Assembly (NCBI GenBank): GCA_031372145.1
Contig: JANMKR010000191.1
Location: forward strand, 1 to 57,779
Direction: 5' to 3'
Length of the DNA stretch: 57,779 nt
From: CALMEC01 sp031372145
GTDB taxonomy: Bacteria > Actinomycetota > Thermoleophilia > Miltoncostaeales > Miltoncostaeaceae
Below, one piece after another: positions 50,777-57,779 of this stretch. A program made the position numbers and the translations under genes. The notes below the pieces were generated by a model. It had not been told where the DNA came from. It did not search any database and worked only from the letters and a program-made list of their open reading frames with translations. The number at the start of each line of letters is the position of its first letter. Position 1 is the stretch's first letter.

Positions 50777-52237
50777 ATGCTCCGTGTCCTGGCCATCTGT
50801 CTTGTACTGGGGAGTGTGCCGGTCGGCCCGGCCCTCGCCGGCGACCGCGGGCTGCTGTCCGCGCTCGACCGTGGACTGGGCCCCACGGCCTCCGCCTCGC
50901 GCGCCGCGTCGGGGGCATCGCCCGGCCTCGTCCAGGCGCACTATGACCGTGCCCGTGATCTCGAGGAGCAGGTCGGTGCGGCATCACCGTTTTCGGCGTC
51001 GTGCCATGCACTCGGGGGATGGGCAGCGCGGTATGCGGCTGCTGAGGTCGCATCCGCCGAGGGCTTCGATCGGCTCGACCCGGTCCGGGCGCGCAGATAT
51101 CGCGAAGTCGCGGCATCAGCGCGTGCGCACCTGAACGTTGCGCGACGGTCGTGCCATCCCGGCCGTGCCCGTCGCAGTGGGGCGACGCCCGTGCTGCTCG
51201 AGCCTCGTCCGTGGGCCGCGTCGTTCGGAGAGATCGTCGCGCGCGCCCCGTCCGGCGCTGATTCGGCGACACTGCGTGCCAACGGCGCCGCGGCCGGCTC
51301 ATTGTCGATCGCCGGTGGCGTCGCCCGGGCGCGGCTCGTCGGGCAGGCGGGACGCTACGACCTGGTGGTCCGGTTCACGCGCGCAGGTGCCCAGGTCGGG
51401 TTGGCGAGGTCAGCCGGCGTGTGGCTCCTGCCCGACACCGCCTCCGCGCCGGTGAGCGCCGCGACCCTGGACGCGGTATGGCAGGCGCGGGTCCGAGAGG
51501 CCGCGGCACGGTTCTCCGGGGTCTCGGCGGTGTGGATGCACGATCTGTCGACCGGTCGTGCCGCGAGCTGGAACGCGGGAGCCCTGTTTCCGGCGGCGTC
51601 AACCGTCAAGTTGGGGGTGCTGGTCGAGTCCGTACGACGCATGGGTCCGCAACCCGAGGCATCAGCGATGTTGCATGATGCACGCGCCATTGCCGGATGG
51701 AGTTCGAACCTCGGGGCCAACCGGTTGCTGCGGCGGGTGGGCGGGGCAGCCGGGGTCCAGGCCGCGCTGCGGCGCATGGGCGCCATGTCGAGTACGTATA
51801 CGGGTCCGTACATCGTCGCCACGGAGCGTCCGCCGGTCAACGCGCCGATGCCGCCGCCGCGGGTCTCGGGTCGCGTGACGACGGCATCGGATCTGGGTAC
51901 GGTCATGCGTGTGCTGCACGAGGCGGCGGTCGGCGAGCGCGGTGCGCTCGCGATCACGCGGATGACCCGAGCGCAGGCGCGCCTGGCGCTCGGCCTCTTG
52001 CTCGCATCCGAAGCGTCGGGCGACAACCTGGGCCTGTTCCGCGAATCGCTCGGGGACCGTGTCCCCGCCGCACAAAAACAGGGATGGATCTCGTCTGCCC
52101 GGCATTCGGCCGCGGTCGTCTACACGTCCCGTGGACCGGTCGTAGTGGTCGCGATGACCTACAAACCCGGCTTGATGCGGGCCGCAGCCGTGCGGCTGGG
52201 AGCAGAACTCGTCACGCTCGCGACGTCGGCGCCGTAA
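50777..52237 (+). CDS. Secreted class A beta-lactamase/DD-peptidase-like serine hydrolase
   Basis: 486 residues with a signal peptide (LRVLAICLVLGSVPVGPALA). The N-terminal 250 residues are an alanine- and arginine-rich region of unknown fold. The C-terminal 240 residues form a penicillin-recognising domain: Ser275-x-x-Lys278 in FPAASTVKLGVLV, an SxN-like element in WSSNLGANRLL and a KxG-like element in AAQKQGWISSARH. These serve penicillin-binding proteins, class A beta-lactamases and immunity-type esterases alike. The usual KTG is KQG and the class A E166 motif is not evident, so cell-wall peptidase or a non-lactam hydrolase is as likely as beta-lactamase. Its 3' end overlaps the converging NDH-2 gene by 26 nt. 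Confidence 0.8.
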   Translation: MLRVLAICLVLGSVPVGPALAGDRGLLSALDRGLGPTASASRAASGASPGLVQAHYDRARDLEEQVGAASPFSASCHALGGWAARYAAAEVASAEGFDRLDPVRARRYREVAASARAHLNVARRSCHPGRARRSGATPVLLEPRPWAASFGEIVARAPSGADSATLRANGAAAGSLSIAGGVARARLVGQAGRYDLVVRFTRAGAQVGLARSAGVWLLPDTASAPVSAATLDAVWQARVREAAARFSGVSAVWMHDLSTGRAASWNAGALFPAASTVKLGVLVESVRRMGPQPEASAMLHDARAIAGWSSNLGANRLLRRVGGAAGVQAALRRMGAMSSTYTGPYIVATERPPVNAPMPPPRVSGRVTTASDLGTVMRVLHEAAVGERGALAITRMTRAQARLALGLLLASEASGDNLGLFRESLGDRVPAAQKQGWISSARHSAAVVYTSRGPVVVVAMTYKPGLMRAAAVRLGAELVTLATSAP

Positions 52238-53549
52238 CCCATTCCGGAGCCAGGCCATCGCCTGTGATGAGTCGTGCGCCGCGACCACGGGTGACGAAGC
52301 TCCACGACCATCGCACGATGACGAGTACACGGTTCTGGAAGCCGATCAGGTAGAACAGGTGGAGGGCGAGCCACAGCCACCACGCGACGAACCCGTGGAA
52401 CCGCACGCCCGAGATGTCAGCGACGGCCTTGGCCCGGCCGATCGTCGCCACATTGCCCTTGTCCTTGTAGACGAACGGCGCCGAGGCGACACCCCGGAGC
52501 CTGTTGCGGATCGCACGGCCTGCGTAGGTTCCCATCTGCATCGCTGTGGGAGCGACGCCAGGCAGCTTCCGGTCGGTCACGGTCGCCATGTCGCCCAGGG
52601 CGAAGACGTCCGGGTGGCCCTCGAGCGTCAGATGGTCGGTGACGGGCACCCGCCCCACGCGATCCGTCGGAAGGCGCGCGGCCGCGGCGAGTTTGCCGGC
52701 AAGCGAGGTGGCTGCGACGCCTGCCGCCCAGACGACGGTGCGCGCGGCGATGTGTTGCTGCTGGTCGTCCTGCTCCACGGTGACGCCACCGTCATCGACA
52801 TCACGCACGAGGGTGTCGGTTTGGACGGTCACGCCCAGCTTGCCCAGGGCTTTGACCGCGTGGAGTGATTGACTCGGATCGAACGCGAGCAGAATCCGGT
52901 CGGCTCCTTCGAGGAGCAACACAGTGGCAGCCGCGGGGTCGAACGAGTCGAACTGGTTGCGCATCGTGTCGCCCGCGATCTCGCCGATCTGACCTGCCAG
53001 CTCGACGCCGGTGGGTCCGCCACCGACGACGACGAACGTCAGCCACTCACGTCGGGCCTGGTCGTCGGTCTCCATCTCGGCGGCTTCGAACGCGATCAGG
53101 ACGCGGCGGCGGATGGCGAGGGCGTCTTCGAGCGACTTGAGTGCCGGGGCGGCATCACTCCATTCGTCGTGGCCGAAATAATGGTTCTTCATCCCGGTTG
53201 CGACGATCAGCGAGTCATATGGGAGACGCACGTCCTCACCAGCGCCCGCGGCGCGACCCACGATCACCTGCTGCTCGGTCAGGTCGAAGTCGTGGACCTC
53301 GCCCAGGACGACGCGTGCGTTCTTCTGGCGACGCAGCACCGCACGCAACGGCGTCGCGATCTCTCCGGGCGAGAGCGACCCGGTCGCGACCTGGTAGAGC
53401 AGCGGCTGGAACAGGTGGAAGTTCCGGCGATCGATCAGCGTGATGTCGACGGGTGCCCGCCTGAGCGCCTTGGCCGCGCGCAGCCCGGCGAAGCCGCCAC
53501 CGACGATGACGACTCGGTGGCGACGGCTTGCGGTGGGAGAGTCCGTCAC
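52212..53549 (-). CDS. Type II NADH dehydrogenase / pyridine nucleotide-disulfide oxidoreductase
   Basis: 445-residue flavoprotein that passes electrons from NADH to quinone without pumping protons. FAD-binding Rossmann motif RVVIVGGGFAGLRAAKAL at the N-terminus, NADH-binding motif VVVGGGPTGVELAGQIGEIA near residue 165, the quinone-site motif QPLLYQVATG near residue 50 and the FAD-closing VFALGDMATV near residue 300 identify NDH-2. The C-terminal helix WWLWLALHLFYLIGFQNRVL is the membrane-attachment region. The GTG at 53549 is used; the longer frame to 53633 adds non-homologous residues. Electrons from CO oxidation enter the same quinone pool (inference). Confidence 0.92.
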   Translation of the reverse strand: MTDSPTASRRHRVVIVGGGFAGLRAAKALRRAPVDITLIDRRNFHLFQPLLYQVATGSLSPGEIATPLRAVLRRQKNARVVLGEVHDFDLTEQQVIVGRAAGAGEDVRLPYDSLIVATGMKNHYFGHDEWSDAAPALKSLEDALAIRRRVLIAFEAAEMETDDQARREWLTFVVVGGGPTGVELAGQIGEIAGDTMRNQFDSFDPAAATVLLLEGADRILLAFDPSQSLHAVKALGKLGVTVQTDTLVRDVDDGGVTVEQDDQQQHIAARTVVWAAGVAATSLAGKLAAAARLPTDRVGRVPVTDHLTLEGHPDVFALGDMATVTDRKLPGVAPTAMQMGTYAGRAIRNRLRGVASAPFVYKDKGNVATIGRAKAVADISGVRFHGFVAWWLWLALHLFYLIGFQNRVLVIVRWSWSFVTRGRGARLITGDGLAPEWVTAPTSRA

Positions 53550-53649
53550 AGCGCCGAGGCTACTCGTGCCGCGGGGCCTGGCGCCCTGGTGCCGGGAAGG
53601 ATCGTTTCGCGCCCCGGGATCCCTGATGAGCACAGGTTTTTCGATACAT

Positions 53650-54083
53650 CCGTGTCTGACGAGAAAATAGAACTGCGCACCGCGATGCTCGCATTGTGCG
53701 GTTCTGTTTTCACCTCAGCGGGGCGGGCGTCGCAAACGCCCGCGCAACTGACACCGAGCGGACACCGGGAGGAACTCGCAAACCGTCCGGAGCGACGGGA
53801 TTGCGAAGACGGGCCGACGCGCTCGGCCCAGACTGACCCAATTTGCGCGCTTCTGACCTGCTGACGACCCGACGAGCGAACGCAGAGAGCAGACTTTGTG
53901 ACACCCGCAGACCGCCGGGAACGACCCTTCCCGACACCCCGAGATCCGTTTCGCCAACAAGGGTTCCGGGGAACCCGGTGTCAGTTGCGCGGGCGCTGCA
54001 AACGCCCACCCCGCTGGGCGAAAAATGGAAGTTGCGCCGCGCGTTCGCGCGGCGCCCTCGTCCATTTTTTGTCTCAGACACGG
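53650..54083. repeat. 434-bp mirrored repeat element with paired hairpins (MITE- or structured-RNA-like)
   Basis: The 656-nt gene-free gap between NDH-2 (start 53549) and the CBS gene (ends 54206) is dominated by this element. Its outer 10 bp are a perfect inverted repeat, CCGTGTCTGA (53650-53659) and TCAGACACGG (54074-54083). Each end is about 107 nt: the terminal 10-mer, a hairpin of about 50 nt (53663-53711 and 54020-54070), and a 41-nt inner repeat (53716-53756 and 53976-54016, 36 of 41 bases matching when reversed) ending GCGCAACTGACACCG. The two outer hairpins share almost no sequence but keep length and pairing. The 219-nt core has further inverted repeats, GGGCCGA-N5-TCGGCCC (53811-53829) and GGGTTCC-GG-GGAACCC (53961-53976). 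No protein is supported inside. Confidence 0.8.
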
Positions 54084-54115
54084 TTTACCCTCACTTAACG
54101 CGTTTGTGCGCAAGC

Positions 54116-54135
54116 GCGGTCGGGTGCGCGACCGC
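54116..54135. terminator. Hairpin downstream of the CBS gene
   Basis: GCGGTCG-GGTGCG-CGACCGC (7-bp perfect stem, 6-nt loop) lies 70 nt beyond the 3' end of the minus-strand CBS gene. It has no T tract and is a terminator candidate only. Confidence 0.4.
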
Positions 54136-54205
54136 CAAGCAACAGTGGGGCGTCACCGGTGCGGAGTGCTTTCCATCGCACGACGAAGACGTATCCTGGC
54201 TGCGG

Positions 54206-54610
54206 CTAACTCCGGGCTTGGTCTTCGGCCACATGGAGGCCCAAGACCTTGATCACATCGCGCATCGAGAGGATCCCGACCAGGTGCTCCTCTTCGAACA
54301 CGACGATGTGGCGGATGTGGTGCTTCGTCATCGCTTCGGCGGCCTGTGTGGCCGGCCAGCTCGGCGCAGCGGTGATCACCTTGCTGTGCATGTAATCACC
54401 GACGCGTGCCACATCCGGGTCGTCCCCGTCTGCGAGGGCACGCAACACGTCGCGCTCAGTCACGATCCCGGGGCCTGGGAGCGACGGGTCGATCACCAGC
54501 GCGGCCCCGGTCTTGTACTGACACATCCGCACCGCGGCCTGGCGAAGCGTCGTGTCGGCGCCGACGGTGGCCTCGATCGGCGACATGATCTCTGAGACCT
54601 GAACTGGCAT
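54206..54610 (-). CDS. Tandem CBS-domain protein
   Basis: 134 residues made of one CBS pair (Bateman module), a sensor fold that binds adenine nucleotides. The first CBS starts VSEIMSPIEATVGADTTLRQ and reaches IVTERDVLRALADG; the second runs VGDYMHSKVITAAPSWPATQ to LVGILSMRDVIKVLG. It is a stand-alone regulator; partner unknown. The ATG at 54610 lies just after a TATGGT-type -10 box on the minus strand, so the leader is very short. It is separated by 41 nt from the end of the nei-type gene on the same strand. Confidence 0.88.
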   Translation of the reverse strand: MPVQVSEIMSPIEATVGADTTLRQAAVRMCQYKTGAALVIDPSLPGPGIVTERDVLRALADGDDPDVARVGDYMHSKVITAAPSWPATQAAEAMTKHHIRHIVVFEEEHLVGILSMRDVIKVLGLHVAEDQARS

Positions 54611-54651
54611 GGCGGGTACCATACCGCTCCGGTTCGAGCTTGTCACGTTCG

Positions 54652-55494
54652 TCACATGAGCTCCGTCGTCGGAACACGCTCGAGTCGGTTGTCGCTTGGC
54701 TGGCATTCGGGACACCAGTACACCGTGCGGTTGGCGTCGCCCATCCCGCGTGATCGGATCGGGGTGCTGCAGCGTCGACAGGGTCGTCCGCTCCGCCCGT
54801 AGACCCAGGTGCGTTCGCGGCTGCGTGGGTTCGCCGACCGGTAGGTGGTGATTCGCCCGCCCTCGGCGACCCCGTCCGCCAGCAGGCGCGAAGCCGTCGC
54901 ACCGAGTGCGTGCGCCTGAGCCGACGTCAGGTCGCCGATCCGTCGTGACGGCTCGACACCACAGAGGAACAACGTCTCGCTGCGGACGATGTTGCCGATG
55001 CCGGCAATCACACGTTGATCCATCAGCGCCTCGCCGAGGGCTCGATCCGGATCGAGTCGTGCCAACCGTGCCGCCGCGACCTCGCCGGGGTCAAGCGCGG
55101 CGTCCAACAGGTCGGGACCCACCGACGTGATGTTGGGGATCGTCGCGCCAGGTTCGTAGAGCCGGAGCCGCGGCCCGCCGTACTGCGCGGCGACATGGGT
55201 CTCAGTCCAGAGTGCCAGCCAAAGATTGCGCTGCGGGATCGGCCGCGCTGCCGTCAGCAGTCGCCATGAGCCGACCATGCCCAGATGCGAGTGGAGTACC
55301 CGGCCGCTCGCGAACCGCAGCAGGTGGTGTTTGCCCACCGCGTCCACCCGCTCGACCGCATCGCCGGCGAGACGCTGGGGGATCCGTTGCGGTGCAACAC
55401 GCGGTTCGGGTGCATCGATCCGTACCAACGGTTTCCCCGTCAGAGCCGCGGTCAGCCGGATCGCGTTGCGGTGGCTGACCTGGCCTTCGGGCAC
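54652..55494 (-). CDS. Fpg/Nei-family DNA glycosylase
   Basis: Base-excision repair glycosylase/AP lyase of 280 residues. The catalytic N-terminus reads PEGQVSHRNAIRLTAAL (proline nucleophile and glutamate after the removed methionine), with the catalytic lysine in VGKHHLLRFASGR. The H2TH motif is seen in DQRVIAGIGNIVRSETLFLC, and the C-terminal zinc finger in CRRCSTPIRSRGMG ... YWCPEC. The VSHR start (rather than ELPEV) and zinc finger favour the actinobacterial Nei (endonuclease VIII) subgroup. GTG start at 55494, 3 nt after the cupin gene's stop, so it lies in the lhr-cupin-nei run. Lhr-type helicase and Nei being neighbours is a common actinobacterial arrangement. Confidence 0.92.
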   Translation of the reverse strand: MPEGQVSHRNAIRLTAALTGKPLVRIDAPEPRVAPQRIPQRLAGDAVERVDAVGKHHLLRFASGRVLHSHLGMVGSWRLLTAARPIPQRNLWLALWTETHVAAQYGGPRLRLYEPGATIPNITSVGPDLLDAALDPGEVAAARLARLDPDRALGEALMDQRVIAGIGNIVRSETLFLCGVEPSRRIGDLTSAQAHALGATASRLLADGVAEGGRITTYRSANPRSRERTWVYGRSGRPCRRCSTPIRSRGMGDANRTVYWCPECQPSDNRLERVPTTELM

Positions 55495-55497
55495 GGG

Positions 55498-55818
55498 TCA
55501 GGACGATTCAGCGGGCGCGAACACGACGACCACCGACAAGCCCTCGGTGATATCGACGAATCGGTGCGGTACGTGCGCCGCGACGAAGATGGTGTCGCCG
55601 GCGCCGATGACCCTGTGCGCGCCATCGCATTCGAACGTCGCCCTGCCGGCGATGACGTGGTACAGCTCGTCTTGTGCGTGCGGTTGCTGAGGGTCGGCAC
55701 CTCCGGCCGGAAGCTCATAGAGACCGGCGCTCATCGACGGTGTTCGAAGGAACTCTGCGTACAACGTGCCGGCTGCGGCGCGCGCGGAACGGATGTCGTC
55801 GAGTCCATTGATCTGCAT
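55498..55818 (-). CDS. Cupin-domain protein
   Basis: 106 residues with a single cupin barrel. The two metal motifs are visible: DPQQPHAQDELYHVIAGRAT (motif 1, two His and Glu) and AAHVPHRFVDI (motif 2, His). Such small cupins are metal-dependent dioxygenases, isomerases or binding proteins; the substrate is unknown. The ATG has AGGAGAG upstream and shares one base with the stop of the lhr gene (TGATG), so translation is coupled to the helicase. It lies between two DNA-repair genes. Confidence 0.85.
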   Translation of the reverse strand: MQINGLDDIRSARAAAGTLYAEFLRTPSMSAGLYELPAGGADPQQPHAQDELYHVIAGRATFECDGAHRVIGAGDTIFVAAHVPHRFVDITEGLSVVVVFAPAESS

Positions 55819-57779
55819 CACCGCTCTCCTCTTAGTTCCATTCCGCGAAGCCCGCTGAAGAAGCCGGCCCCCAGGAGCACCGGCTCCAGCGAGGAGCCGA
55901 ACACTGTAGCGCCGTCGATACGTTCGATCGCGACACGCCGGCCGCGCCCGTCCATGACCCAATTGGCCAATGCCGCGACTGCCAATTGGCACCAGTCAGC
56001 ACCGGGCTCGCGCAATGTCAGCAGGCTCTTTCCGCCGCGCTCCATGTAGAGGACCGGGGCGCCATCGATCAACACGACCTGCGCGCCGAACGTGCGCGAC
56101 GGGCCACGGGCTATGCCACGTCGTGGCCAAGGCACAGCGGCTCCGAATGGCTGTGCGGGATCGGCGGCTCCCAGCACCAGCGTCACCGGATCCGCGTCGG
56201 CGTCACGGAGATCGCGCAGACGTTCGACTGCGCCGGGCAGTGCGAACTGCGCGCCGCCCAGGCCCGCCAGAAAGTAGCCGCGTCGGCAGCGGCCGAGCGT
56301 CTCCAGCTCAGCGAGCGGGCGATACACGCCCGCGAAGCCTCCTGGCACGCCGTCGCCCAACACCGCCGATCGGGTGACGACGCCATGTCGCTCCAGAAGG
56401 AGTTCGGCCTGTGCGCGAAGGCGCTCGTCGCCGGTGGGCGCCCGGGCGAACAGTCGCTCGGTCCGCGACCATCGGCCCGCGATCGCGCCGTGGGCGGCGC
56501 CGCCTCCACGGGCGGTCCTGCGCCCGAACCGCGATGGACTCGACCGCGGCTTCGGCAACTTGCGGGGTGCCCGCAACGGCATCCACAAATCGTTGGTGAC
56601 CTCGCCTGCCCACACCAGGCTCCACAACGTCGCGAACACCTCCTCGGGCGCGGCCGCCACGGCGTCCAGGATCTCGTCCCAGAAGCCGGCACCGCCTGCC
56701 AGCGCATCGCGCACCGGTGTGGCCAGATGCCCATCTGGAGGCGGATCCGACGGCGGTGGTCCCAGCAGCGCCGCGTCCTCCCGGAAGTAGAGCGCGACGC
56801 GCCCGCCGTCGCGGCCCATGGCTCCGGCGCCGACCCACACCAGCTCACCGGCCCCGGCGAGTGCGTCGATCCATGTCGGGGAGTACCCGCCGATCCGTCG
56901 GGGGAACACCTCGTGTTCCCATTGCGCCGCAGGCAGCGCCAGCCCCTGCAGTGGTGTGATGACCTCGCGCAAGGCGTCGACGCCCGGGGTCTGGTGCTGA
57001 CGGTCGATGCGATGCCATGCGGGCAGGAAGCGCCCGAGCGCCGCCGGTTCGACCGGCTCGACCTCTTTGCGGGCCGCAGCCAGGCTCGCGCGGCGAAGGC
57101 GGCGGAGCACCTCGGCATCGCACCATTCTCGACCGCTTCCGCCGGGTCGGATCTCGCCACGGACGAGCGTCCCGGCTTCTTCCAAGAACGACAGCTCCGC
57201 CAGCGCCACGTGGGGAGCGATATCGAAACGCTCCGCCACCTGCTGGGGGGTGAAGGGTCCGTGCGTGCGTGCATACCGCGTGACCAGTGAACGCAATGCG
57301 TCAGGAACGGGTTCGAGAAACGCATCCGGCAAGCCCGCGGGGGGCATGACGCCAAGCCCGTCGCGGTAGCGACCCGTGTCCTCCGCGGCGATCCAGCGTT
57401 GCTCGCCACGGAGTCGAATGAGCGTCGACCGGCGCTCGTCACGAAGTGCCTGCAGCAGTTCCTGCGCCCGATCCGGTTCGACCAAACGGTCGGCTGCTTC
57501 GGCGACGGTCAGGTCACCGAGGCGTCGCAGCAGGTCATGCAGCCCGTCGGCGCCGCGTGCCTTGGCCCGCTCCGAAAGTCCCTGAAGGTCGGCTTCGAGT
57601 GTCTCGAGCGCCTGGGCATCGATCAGGTCACGGAGCTCATCTTGCCCGAGGAGTTCGCGCAGCAGGTCGCGGTCGAGCGAGAGCGCAGTGGCGCGGCGCT
57701 CGGCGGCCGGCGTGTCGTCCTCGTACATGTAGGTGGCGACGTACTCGAACAGCAACGATCCGGCGAACGGCGAGGCAGT
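55818..57779 (-). CDS. Lhr-type DNA helicase, C-terminal part (5' end beyond the window)
   Basis: About 653 residues of a large helicase; the frame runs off the right edge of the window. The visible start, TASPFAGSLLFEYVATYMYE, and the following LLRELLGQDELRDLIDAQAL belong to the part of Lhr family proteins after the two RecA-like domains, so Walker motifs lie outside. The rest contains winged-helix-like segments (TRYARTHGPFTPQQVAERFD, LLERHGVVTRSAVLGDGVPG) and the conserved Lhr-C-terminal region (SRTFGAQVVLIDGAPVLYME, FFSGLRGMELRG). Bacterial long Lhr proteins are 3'-5' helicases implicated in repair of crosslinks and oxidative damage. Its stop overlaps the cupin ATG by one base. Confidence 0.88.
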   Translation of the reverse strand, partial: TASPFAGSLLFEYVATYMYEDDTPAAERRATALSLDRDLLRELLGQDELRDLIDAQALETLEADLQGLSERAKARGADGLHDLLRRLGDLTVAEAADRLVEPDRAQELLQALRDERRSTLIRLRGEQRWIAAEDTGRYRDGLGVMPPAGLPDAFLEPVPDALRSLVTRYARTHGPFTPQQVAERFDIAPHVALAELSFLEEAGTLVRGEIRPGGSGREWCDAEVLRRLRRASLAAARKEVEPVEPAALGRFLPAWHRIDRQHQTPGVDALREVITPLQGLALPAAQWEHEVFPRRIGGYSPTWIDALAGAGELVWVGAGAMGRDGGRVALYFREDAALLGPPPSDPPPDGHLATPVRDALAGGAGFWDEILDAVAAAPEEVFATLWSLVWAGEVTNDLWMPLRAPRKLPKPRSSPSRFGRRTARGGGAAHGAIAGRWSRTERLFARAPTGDERLRAQAELLLERHGVVTRSAVLGDGVPGGFAGVYRPLAELETLGRCRRGYFLAGLGGAQFALPGAVERLRDLRDADADPVTLVLGAADPAQPFGAAVPWPRRGIARGPSRTFGAQVVLIDGAPVLYMERGGKSLLTLREPGADWCQLAVAALANWVMDGRGRRVAIERIDGATVFGSSLEPVLLGAGFFSGLRGMELRGER

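Noticed and set aside
53710..54113. Two minus-strand open frames of 120-130 codons inside the 434-bp element
   Set aside because: They run through palindromic, structured repeat DNA in two frames; composition reflects the repeat, not a protein.

Overview
The window is a chromosomal stretch of a GC-rich, high-density genome with many GTG and TTG starts, 1-4 nt gene overlaps (ATGA/GTGA), -10 boxes placed 6-8 nt before start codons (leaderless mRNAs) and a CIRCE element of the GC-rich actinobacterial type. Together with the gene content (primary sigma factor, FtsH, MetG, RsmA, RsmI, IspE, PPK1, an Rpf-like secreted protein) this points to an Actinobacteriota member. Thermoleophilia/Solirubrobacterales is my best guess, but that is inference and no rRNA is present to prove it. 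I see no tRNA, rRNA, CRISPR array, phage or insertion sequence.

Layout. 0-6 kb: uppP, then a coxMSL operon for a form I (CO-oxidising) molybdenum-copper CO dehydrogenase, followed by an XdhC/CoxI-type maturation protein fused to a YHS metal-binding domain. 6-8.5 kb: a MarR regulator and an alpha/beta hydrolase, divergent around a perfect inverted repeat; the same repeat recurs before an OsmC-ABM gene pair, so this looks like a small MarR regulon. 8.5-14.9 kb: two small membrane proteins, then a tightly overlapping moaD-moaE-selA-TPR-selB run that couples molybdenum cofactor synthesis with selenocysteine incorporation, and a YbdK-type carboxylate-amine ligase. 15-17.5 kb: a remnant of a sugar/nucleoside ABC ATPase, then a minus-strand operon of an ExeA-like ATPase, a small unknown protein and two half-size CHAD proteins that look like one CHAD domain split in two. 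17.6-22 kb: an Rpf-like secreted protein, a folE2-ACT-def operon and the primary sigma factor. 22-26.4 kb: the phosphate uptake operon pstS-pstCA-pstB, in which the two permeases are fused. 26.4-31 kb: small proteins, a LPG-synthase-type membrane protein with a polysaccharide deacetylase, an FmdB zinc-ribbon gene behind a CIRCE operator, and an LCP-family cell-wall ligase. 31-37.4 kb: ROK kinase, rsmI, a nucleotidyltransferase-like gene, and metG-tatD-rsmA-ispE. 37.4-43.2 kb: a PhoX-type phosphatase, a subtilase and polyphosphate kinase. 43.2-57.8 kb: a secreted protein, a YihY-type membrane protein, ftsH, a MacB/LolD-like ABC exporter, a serine beta-lactamase-like protein, NDH-2, a mirrored 434-bp repeat element, a CBS protein, a Nei/Fpg glycosylase, a cupin, and the 3' part of an Lhr-type helicase cut by the window end.

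Themes. Phosphate runs through the window: Pst uptake, a secreted PhoX phosphatase, PPK1 and CHAD proteins, which are known to associate with polyphosphate. Metal and trace-element enzymology is the other: Mo-Cu CODH, Moco synthesis and selenocysteine machinery. The items I consider most worth pursuing are the XdhC-YHS fusion beside a Mo-Cu CODH, the split CHAD operon with its ATPase, the CIRCE-controlled FmdB protein, and two intergenic structured repeats (29.74-29.93 kb and 53.65-54.08 kb) whose stems are kept while their loops or stem sequences differ.
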